From Sepioteuthis lessoniana (Eukaryota; Mollusca; Cephalopoda; Myopsida; Loliginidae), in assembly GCA_963585895.1 (NCBI GenBank), contig OY757921.1:79680316-79744315 (forward strand): a stretch of DNA of 64,000 nt, read 5' to 3'. The stretch's first letter is position 1. Each line of letters opens with the position of its first letter. Of this stretch, positions 45,679-64,000 are shown piece by piece. The position numbers were made by a program, and so were the translations under genes. The notes beneath the pieces were generated by a model. It worked only from the letters and a program-made list of their open reading frames with translations, had not been told where the DNA came from and made no database searches.

Positions 45679-45931
45679 GGACATGGCGACACAAGTTCAA
45701 ATCCTGGATGAGACTGATTGCATTTCACATAGCACTAATACCCTTCGGGAAGGTAGGAATCTAATTATTCTCCCTCCAGCTATGAGTAAATAGTAGGGCA
45801 GACTAGGTTCTTCAGCCTTAGTGCAGCAACTAGTCTAGGAGAAGGAAAACTCTGAATTCAAACCTGTTAAACTCTGCTTAAAAATTGACCTTGTGTCATA
45901 TCCTGCCCGAGCGGAGGGGTTGGTAAATATG
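45679..45931 (+). repeat. SINE-A, 5'-truncated, with 16-base duplication
   Basis: Flanked by TATAAAGTTAATATTT at 45663-45678 and 45932-45947; the tRNA-like A-box part is missing. 45950-46520 following is AT-rich and includes two related segments (CTCCTCAGTTAAAAAAAATT at about 46170 and 46229). Confidence 0.92.
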
Positions 45932-46521
45932 TATAAAGTTAATATTTCCATCAACCATTAGATACGTCTTTTTACTATCATATCTGATTTTGTTTTTAAC
46001 CCTTGCTCATTCCGCAATATTTTTTTTTTATTTATTCTTTTTTTTACTATAAAGCAATTCCAAACAACCCAGACTTTACAGTTATAAAAAAATTATGAAA
46101 AAATATTTATTTTGCTTTTTTTCAAAAAATTTCCTTTGTTTATTGAATGACCCTTGTTGATATAAGCCCCTCCTCAGTTAAAAAAAATTTCCTTATTAAT
46201 TGAATAACCCTCATTGATATTATAAATCCCTCCTCAGTTAAAAAAAATTCCCTTTATTTATTGAATGACCCTTGTTGATATACTACACATTAATACATTT
46301 AACATATATCAAAAGCATTAAACAAGGAAGAATACAGCATAACCAACATTCATACAAAGAAATGTGCAACTAAGAATACTTTACCACAGAGAATTTGTAA
46401 ATACAAGATGAGAAAAAAATAGTTACTTAGGAAAAGATATAAAACAAGGTACATTGTGGTAGTGATTAATCATGATAATGAATCAATTTAAAACACATGG
46501 TACTACTCTGCCAAATGGCTA

Positions 46522-46797
46522 GAGAAAACAATTTAAACCTATGTTCTATTTTATACAAAGTGCATCGGAGAAAACAATTTAAACCTATAATCTATTTTAT
46601 ACAAAGTGCATCAGAGAAAACAATTCAAACCTATGTTCTATTTTATACAAAGTGCATCGGAGAAAACAATTTAAACCTATAATCTGTTTTATACAAAGTG
46701 CATCAGAAAAAACAATTTAAACCTATGTTCTATTTTATACAAAGTGCATCAGAGAAAACAATTCAAACCTATGTTCTATTTTATACAAAATGCTGCA
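46522..46797 (+). repeat. 46-bp minisatellite, six units
   Basis: Units start at 46522, 46568, 46614, 46660, 46706, 46752. Core is GAGAAAACAATTTAAACCTA followed by TGTTCTATTTTATACAAAG. Units 2 and 4 carry ATAATCT instead of ATGTTCT. Open frames over it are artefacts; 46 is not a multiple of three. Confidence 0.93.
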
Positions 46798-47469
46798 GAA
46801 ATACCTCCCACATTTTAAACTGTTACTTGTATGGAGCAAATGAACTTAGATGGAGCTTCTATTGCCACCTGCCTATGTAATCTTACCATTTTTTTTTTCC
46901 AGATATAATCATGGCCTGGACTAATGCACACCATGTGTTTGCTGTTGAAAAATTTTTAAGACTGGTGAATTTGTATTTGTTACACAACTTTTCATGCTGA
47001 TTCAATGGTATATTGAAATGATGTTATCCTGGATAGAATTTTCAACTAATATTGATTTTCTATCTGGAACAGCATCATTCCAACCTAACATGAAATAAGC
47101 ATGAAAATCTCTGCAGCAATTACAAATTTACCATTCTTCAAAAACATTTCAATAGCAAATGCACAATATGTTCCTGAATAGAAAATTGATACTGCTATGG
47201 GTGAAAATTCTATCCAGAACAGCATCATTTCAATGTTACCTGAAATGAGCATGAAAAACTCTCTGTGTAACAATTAGATTCACAAATCTTAAAAAATGTT
47301 TCAACAGCAAACCCATGGTGTATACCGGTCCAAGTTATGACTGTAACTGATCGTATCTGAAAAAAAAAATGGTAAGACCTTAGATAGCTGGAGTTACCAT
47401 TGCCACTTGCCTAAGTTCACTTGCACCTCACAGGTGACAGTTTAAAATGGAGGAGGTATTTCTGTCGCA
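46794..47469. mobile_element. Foldback element with ~270-base inverted arms
   Basis: Left arm about 46794-47060, right arm about 47190-47469, reverse complements with mismatches (CAGAAATACCTCC ends; TTTGCTGTTGAAA; GATAGAATTTTC). The middle repeats part of the arm in direct orientation. Confidence 0.7.
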
Positions 47470-48286
47470 CACTCTATAATACAGGTGCCACTATAGTTTC
47501 AGACATCTTACCAGTTCCTGTTATATAAATTCTTGTCAAGACACTGTTGTGACATCTGCATTGTTCTACCAACTCTTGATATTTACTGAGGTTCCTCTTG
47601 ATGATCCACTCAGGGCACTCCTAATCCTCACATGATCATCTGCTGGGTTGCATCCAATATGATGATGTCATCTAGATAGAGTGTTTGTATGATGAGATCA
47701 GGGAATTTTATCTCTTTTCCAAGATCCACTGTCAACTATCTTGGGATAAGGAATTGGCTGTGCCTTTTCTCTGCTTTGGAGAAAGTGGATTTTCTTTTTT
47801 CCTTGGAATGATATTGCTAGATTTTATGGCTGTAGTGACAACTCATGCAATCACTTCAACTACCTGATTATGGCATTAACAATTAATGTCCATTATTTAA
47901 AGCCTTGGGTCAGCTGCTGAGATGCTGAAGAGATTTTCTTTCAATAGATGCTGTACCAACTAAGACAATGCATGTGGCCGAAAAAAAAGGGGGTAATATT
48001 TAGTTCTTGTGTATAATACGTACCCCTAGCTTTTAGGCTTAAAAATCTGGGGGGAAAAGTGCATATTATACACAAATATGTATATGTTTTTATGTGATTC
48101 CACCATATATCATGTTTTGCTTAAATCATGTGAAATATAAGATGTCACATGATCATGGTATGTTGCTGAAAATTACCCTCACACACTTCTTTATATACTG
48201 AAGATTTTACAAATCTGTACACAATCTATATGGTCAGTAAGAAGGAGAGGATCCATAAGACTTGTTCAAGATTTATATATGTATAT

Positions 48287-48655
48287 AGGGTGATTAAAAA
48301 AAAATGTTAACACCTTTACAGGAGTAACTTTATGATATAATTTTAAACAGTCTCTACATGTTCACCATCTTTGTCAACACATTCTTGGAATTTGTTACAA
48401 GTGATTTTGAAAAAAAAAATGTTAATATTTCTATGGGAGTATCCTTATTAGAAGAACAGAATTGATATTATAGATACCACCTGGGGAAGATTCTATTAAT
48501 GTATTGATAGAGATGGTGCACAGGGAGAGACTTTAATCCTTTCACTACCAAGTTAAACTAAGTAGAACCTTTTAAGAGTTAAAATCAAAATGGTAGTGAA
48601 AGGGTTAAAATCATAAGTATTTATAAGTAATGATTAACTATAAGTAATTAACAAA
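48287..48655. mobile_element. MITE family M1, second copy
   Basis: GGGTGATTAAAAAAAAATG left terminus and CCACCTGGGGAAGATTCTAT interior; interrupted by the small MITE at 48537-48604; right terminus decayed. Confidence 0.6.
48537..48604. mobile_element. 68-bp TTAA-flanked MITE (piggyBac-like)
   Basis: TTAA on both sides (48533-48536, 48605-48608), inverted ends TCCTTTCACTACCA and TGGTAGTGAAAGGG. TTAA duplication and CCYTTT-type ends are the piggyBac pattern; the interior has no coding capacity. Confidence 0.8.
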
Positions 48656-48677
48656 ACAAGCAAATCAGAAAATTTGT

Positions 48678-48683
48678 TTTAAT
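48678..48683 (-). terminator. Candidate DCXR poly(A) signal (ATTAAA)
   Basis: ATTAAA on the minus strand about 145 bases past the DCXR stop. It is the nearest accepted poly(A) hexamer variant seen; not confirmed. Confidence 0.35.
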
Positions 48684-48827
48684 TCATAATATTTTTTAGA
48701 GAAGTCTGTTATAGTATTTTTTTCTGTAGCACCATAATTCTCCATTATTTTCTTGCTATGGTAACTGGAACATTTTTGGGAAAAGAACTCAGTCAAAGCT
48801 AGAATCCAGAAAGAGAAAAGAACTTCA

Positions 48828-59307
<10,480 letters not shown>

Positions 59308-59369
59308 CTGAAATGTTAAAATTCAGATTATTGATAAAAGTTGAAATGTTGAGCAAGCAAAAAGAAACC

Positions 59370-59396
59370 AAAAAAAAAAAAAAAAAAAAAAAAAAA
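59370..59396. repeat. 27-base poly(A) run
   Basis: Uninterrupted A run close to the DCXR exon at 59265-59307. Confidence 0.95.
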
Positions 59397-59499
59397 CAGA
59401 AAACATTAAGATCTATGTATTTAGAGATGTTTAACATACAGCCTGATCTGTCCCAAAGCCATATTTAGTCTGACCCATGGGTCAATGTTTTTTTTTATT

Positions 59500-60550
59500 A
59501 TTTGGCTTGGTTTGGTTTGGTTTGGTTTTATGGGATATCAACCATTGTAGGTTATTTAATACTAAATCCATTTTTATACATATATAGCAAGAGGGCAGAT
59601 GACATTACCATTTTTGGCATAAATGGTAATTGACGTAGTATCGTTCTGTTGCCTCTTCTTATTTTTATAGAAAGGAAACAAATAATGAACGCGTAGATAT
59701 TGATGGCTTTCAATCTAGTAGTTTAATGACTGCTTGAGAGGAAGTTTTCCTTATGCCACGAGTTGAATAGAATGGGCAATCATTTGTAAATGGCTATGCG
59801 GGCGTTTAGTGCTTAGCCAGAAGCTTCAGGTCCAAATAGTTTAGGAGGGAGAAATAATTAACCAGGAAATGGTCTCCTAAGGTATGCAGAGGAACAAATG
59901 TTGAAGTGTGCTCTCTCAAGATGGATAGTCCCTGTCTGCTGTTGGAATCGTCCCAAGTTGGAGAGAGAAATGTTTTCTCTCGTATTGGCTGGTCTTACCT
60001 TCTGCTAGCTAAGAGGAATAAGAAAGGAAAAGAGAGGTCGCACATGTTTAGCGCTGCCTTTTATGGTGCCCGGTGAGGTGTGCCCGGGAAGAATGGCATG
60101 GATCATTAAAATTGGATGAAATGTATAATTTCAAAATTCCAATGGCAAAACACTTCCCATACTAAATAATGGTTTGCAATTCTTTCTGCTACACATATAA
60201 ACAGTTCTATTTCAAACAATTCAGTTTTAGCACATAAGTACACAGTATTTTGTTTACACACAGTTAAATGTAAAAACAGTTCTATTTCAAGTAATTCAGT
60301 ATAGCATAAGTACACAGTTTAGTTCTATTTGACCCATAGATAGGACCCTATCAGGTGCTAACACTCTGGGCCAGAGTGGACCTAGAAGCAATAGCAATAA
60401 AGGGGTACTCCACATTACCCAAAGTTTCAGCATTACTGGAGCCTTACCATCAGATTGTTTAGTGTCATATCAGGACACTCGTTAGGGGAGACTTACCACT
60501 CTACAGAGATGCAGTCAGTGTATTCTGCAGCCTCAGCCAATTGGGCAATT
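59500..60550 (+). repeat. Repeat-D split by a solo LTR
   Basis: Tail and module at 59500-59582, then from 60194 CATATAAACAGTTC and body to CAGCCAATTGGGCAAT. Confidence 0.85.
59583..60193 (-). mobile_element. Solo LTR (611 bp), family ending TTTCTGCTACA
   Basis: Begins TATAGCAAGAGGG (expected TG mutated) and ends TTTCTGCTACA; CATA on both sides (59579-59582, 60194-60197). Similar in sequence to 8180-8785. Minus-strand TATA-like CATAAAAGGC. Confidence 0.8.
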
Positions 60551-60844
60551 TTTTTATTGTTGGGGGAACTAAACATAGTTGTCTCCCTTGAGGTTTGGTG
60601 ACATTTCAAGAAGTGAATTCTATCTCTTTTTGATACCAGACACCTAACTAAAAGGACCTCCCTTTTGTCTCCACTTTTACAACCACCACATGCGTCCAAA
60701 TTGTCCCTTGTAGACCATATCCCTACACCAGAAAAATGTAAGTTTTTAACTGCTACTATCAGCCTGTTGGTTTCTGTGGAACAGCTTATGTACCTTTTTC
60801 ACACTTGGGGATAGAATGTTATGTTTCTTAATTATGCATACTAG

Positions 60845-62115
60845 CAGGCATTGGCCTCCATGTCAATACACACAAAACTGAATATATGTGTTACAACCAA
60901 ACAGGCAACATTACCACACTAGACGAAGCCTCTTTGAAACTAGTAGACAAATTCACCTACCTAGGAAGTAGCGTCTCATCAACCGAAAAAGACATCGACA
61001 CACGACTAACGAAAGCATGGACAGCTATCGATAGGCTCTCGATCATATGGAAATCAGACCTGACCAATAAAACGAAATGCAGTTTCTTCCAGGCAGCGGT
61101 TGTATCGATACTGCTATATGGATGCACTACATGGACGCTAACTAAATGGCTGGAGAAGAAACTAGATGGCAATTACACAAGAATGTTGAGAGCAATATTG
61201 AACAAGTCCTGGCGACAACACCCCACAAGACACCAACTATACGGCCACTTGCCTCCCATCACGAAAACTATACAAGTTAGACGAACCAGACACGCAGGAC
61301 ACAGCTGGAGAAGCAAGGATGTGCTCATAAGTGATGTACTCCTATGGACCCACATATGGCCAAGCAAAAGCAGGACGACCAGCTCGAACATACATACAGC
61401 AGCTATGTGATTGGTTTGGTTTGTTTGGTTTTATGGCATATCAACCTTTGTAGGTTATTTAACGCCAAATCCATTTTTATGTAAATAATCTGTTCTATTG
61501 AAAACAGTTCAGTTTAGCATCAGTACACAGTTTAATTGTCAAAAACATTTCCATTTCAAACTATTCAAGCAGTTATATGTAATAATTCAGTTAAGTGTAA
61601 ATGCAGTTTTAATGTCAAAAAACAGTTCTATTAGAAAAAATTCAGTTAAGCATAAGCACGTAGTTTCAATGTAAGTACGGTTTAATTGTCAAAAACGTTT
61701 CTATTTCAAGCTATTCGTTTACTCAATTCCTTTTAGCATGAGTATGCTGTTAGTTCTATTTAACCCATAGATAGGGCCCTATCAGGTGCTACCACTCCGG
61801 GCCAGAGTGGACTTGGGAGCAATGGCAATGAAGGGGTACTCCGCATTCCCCAAAGCTCCAGCACTGCTGGAACCTCACCATCAGATTGTTTAGTGTCATA
61901 TCCAGGACACTCGTTGGGGGGGGGTCTTACCCCTCTGCAGAGAAGCAGTCGGTGTATTCTACAGCCCCAGCCGACTGGGCAAGCAGCTATGTGAGGACAC
62001 ACGATGTAACCCTGAAGACCTGCCAAAGGCAATGAATAATAGGGAGAAGTGGCGAAAGAGGGTCAGGGATATCCGTACTGGCGGCACGACATGATGATGA
62101 TGATGATGATGATGC
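60845..62115 (+). mobile_element. RTE-like LINE 3' part, split by Repeat-D
   Basis: Best-preserved LINE frame: 60886-61410 is open for 174 codons (VDKFTYLGSSVSSTEKDIDT, LLYGCTTWTLTK, HAGHSWRSKDVLISDVLLW). It is interrupted by Repeat-D at 61411-61982 and resumes 61983 (CEDTRCNPEDLP, MNNREKWRKRVRDI), ending in (ATG)n at about 62093-62115. Confidence 0.85.
61411..61982 (+). repeat. Repeat-D inserted in LINE, with 12-base duplication
   Basis: Flanked by GCAGCTATGTGA at 61399-61410 and 61983-61994. The host reading frame on the two sides proves the ends of the repeat. Confidence 0.95.
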
Positions 62116-62379
62116 ATGTCATGTTTCTTAATCATGTATACTATGTATGTATATAAAATGTATGTCATCATAGTCTAAATAGACTTTGTTTTTCCTAACT
62201 GAAATATTCTGTGTTAGTTTAACCCTTAGATAGACTAATGCATTATAGGCATAGGATGGTGGTAGTCTCAATGAATACCATACATCATCCTCAAATTCAA
62301 ATATTATTATTATCTTTTAACTCAAAAAAACATTCTATTAAATACTGGAATAAGTAAAAAGTGTTACAATATTTTTGTT

Positions 62380-62750
62380 AAAGTGAGGCAACTCTAGATG
62401 GCTTTGCTGACATTGTGAGTGATGAACCACACTGGACTGTAAGATACCAAGCTCACCTGATACTCTCTAAGTGCTACTTGCCAGATTTTCCACTATGGTT
62501 TGAAGCATGGTCTTGGAATCCACGCTTTTTGGCCTAACTGATCTTGCCTGACTGTCAAGGTTCTTGCAACCCAAGCAAAATTTCTTTAACCATCTGGTTA
62601 CTGTGATCAACTGTATCCTTACCTTCTGCATAGCTAATATTTCTGTTGCTTCCACAGCATTATGGTCCAGTTTGAACTTGTGAAATATAAGTTCTTAAAT
62701 AACACTACATTGTGAGTTCATCTGTGTGGCTTTCAAATCACACATTCATG
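62380..62750 (-). mobile_element. MLE1 mariner N-terminal remnant
   Basis: Minus strand reads MEATEILAMQKVRIQLITVT RWLKKFCLGCKNLDSQARSV with a downstream stop, the N-terminal helix-turn-helix region of SETMAR-type mariner transposases. Truncated by a SINE tail module at 62745. Confidence 0.75.
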
Positions 62751-63419
62751 GTTGTTGGTTAAGTTGGGTATTATGGCATATTGTTGGTTATTTAATGCAA
62801 AATCCTGCTTTTACATGTATATTAAATATATATGATTTGTAAACTCATTTTGTAGATAAATTTTGCAATACCTCTCCTTTTAGGTGATATTAACAATTCG
62901 TATTTGTGGATGTTTTCTTCGGCTGTTTCATCTCCCACACTGATAAAAAAGAAAGTACAAGATTCTTTTTAATCTGAATGTTCTTTTATTTCTCTCAGTT
63001 GAACTTGAGAGAGACTATGAGACAGGATATCTTCTCTCTAGACCCACAGCATGTGTGAGGCCCTACTGCTATCACAACTACCTCTAAGCACATGTGAAAA
63101 CAACTGCCCTTTCTCTCAAAAAGCTACCTCTATTTATTTAGAAATTTCTTACCCATTGAAGAAACATAAATTTTTTATCAGGTTCCAGAATCTAAAATTT
63201 ATTGGTACTAAAAAATCTACCTGTTTGATCTCTCTGGAGCATGAAGTCAAAACCAGACTTAGTGGCAAGCCAGGGCCTTTCACCCAGTAATCTGATATCT
63301 CAAGAGAAAGAAAAACTTTTCTTTTTCCTTTTTTTTTCTTCACTCAGGTAGGTCCACCCATGTTTAAATCTAGACACACACACTGCTAGTTCAACTTAAC
63401 TTTCAACATGATATAAAAA

Positions 63420-63610
63420 ATGTTCACAACTATATTCTTTTGTACACAGTTAAATGGTTTCAAGTATTTCTATCCAACACAAATATTTCTGTTTATTATT
63501 AATCATTCATTTGCACACTGCTAAGTGGTTTCAAATATTGCTATGTAACAGTAATAATGTAACATCAGTCATTTATTTGAACACATTTAAATGGATATAC
63601 ATATTTTTAA
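63420..63610 (+). repeat. Repeat-D-like fragments
   Basis: CACAGTTAAATGGTTTCAAG occurs repeatedly, as in Repeat-D subregions. 62850-63420 shows no identifiable feature. Confidence 0.4.
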
Positions 63611-63699
63611 ATGAGTAGTTTGAAGATAATTTCATTTTTAAATGAGTTAGAACTTATTGTTTGCACTCTAGTATTGCTATTGTTTCTACACAGTTTGTG

Positions 63700-64000
63700 A
63701 CACTATGTAGGTGGTCCGCCAAGCAGACGATTCCTTTGTCTGTTTTGGCACAAAACCAGACAAAGGGTTTGGACTCGAGATCTCAACACGACCGGAAGTA
63801 GGAAGAGAACGCGAGAGTCAGGAGTTGGACAAAGGAACTCAGAGAAGGCAGTTGGGGACGGGAGACGCAGAGTGGTGGTTCGGAGTCGACACCGGACATC
63901 TGAGGGACCAGTCGCATGAGATAGAGTCCAGCAGCAGTGAGGGAAGACCAGTCAAGATGGGTTGGCATTCCTAGTAGCTTTGTAGAAATTTCGCAAGAAA
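63700..64000. other. CpG-rich block at window edge, possibly an LTR or first-exon region
   Basis: Composition shifts sharply to GC-rich with many CpGs and ACCGGAAGT (ETS-like) near 63790. The 87-codon open frame has no recognisable domain. Continuation outside the window is needed to decide. Confidence 0.3.

Noticed and set aside
46497-46880. Two repeated-sequence open frames
   Set aside because: They read through a 46-bp tandem repeat whose unit shifts frame each time; no sign of a protein.

Overview
This is animal nuclear DNA: AT-rich, intron-rich, with no bacterial operons or ribosome-binding sites, and most of it is interspersed repeats. Lineage-type tRNA-derived SINEs, RTE-like LINE 3' ends, several mariner-type transposase remnants and protein similarity to mollusc/vertebrate orthologues suggest a lophotrochozoan, most probably a cephalopod mollusc. 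The organism call is inference.

Two host genes can be assembled exon by exon, and they converge tail to tail. (1) A tepsin gene (ENTH-domain accessory protein of the AP-4 adaptor complex) lies on the + strand. Eleven coding exons run from 6000 to the stop at 43390. Every splice phase agrees, giving 556 residues; the first coding exon (about 15-20 residues) was not found. (2) A dicarbonyl/L-xylulose reductase (DCXR, short-chain dehydrogenase) gene lies on the - strand. Four 3'-terminal coding exons span 59307 down to 48828 and give the last 142 residues, including the Y-x-x-x-K active site; its 5' exons lie beyond the right edge of the window. The genes are about 4.7 kb apart between likely poly(A) signals.

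The rest is repeat. I use working names. SINE-A (~290 bp, tRNA-like head). SINE-B (~240 bp, related head, LINE-like tail). SINE-C (~250 bp, tRNA-like head, CTTA-repeat tail). Repeat-D (~570-630 bp, the commonest, ending in the same tail module as SINE-B). SINE-E (tRNA-like head plus a CTGAAGA...GAAAC block resembling a hammerhead-ribozyme core). There are also RTE-like LINE fragments ending in ATG/GAT repeats, mariner-type elements with TA target sites, MITEs including a 68-bp TTAA-flanked one, and several solo LTRs. Many copies have clear target-site duplications and are nested inside each other.

Layout: 1-6 kb is mostly plain or old-repeat sequence with a CpG-rich promoter-like block near 1.3-1.55 kb. 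6-43.4 kb is the tepsin gene with repeat-filled introns. 43.4-48.7 kb is intergenic with old mariner, SINE-E, a solo LTR, a 46-bp minisatellite and a foldback element. 48.8-59.3 kb is DCXR with repeat-filled introns. 59.3-64 kb is Repeat-D, a solo LTR, a LINE copy split by Repeat-D, a mariner remnant and an unidentified CpG-rich edge.
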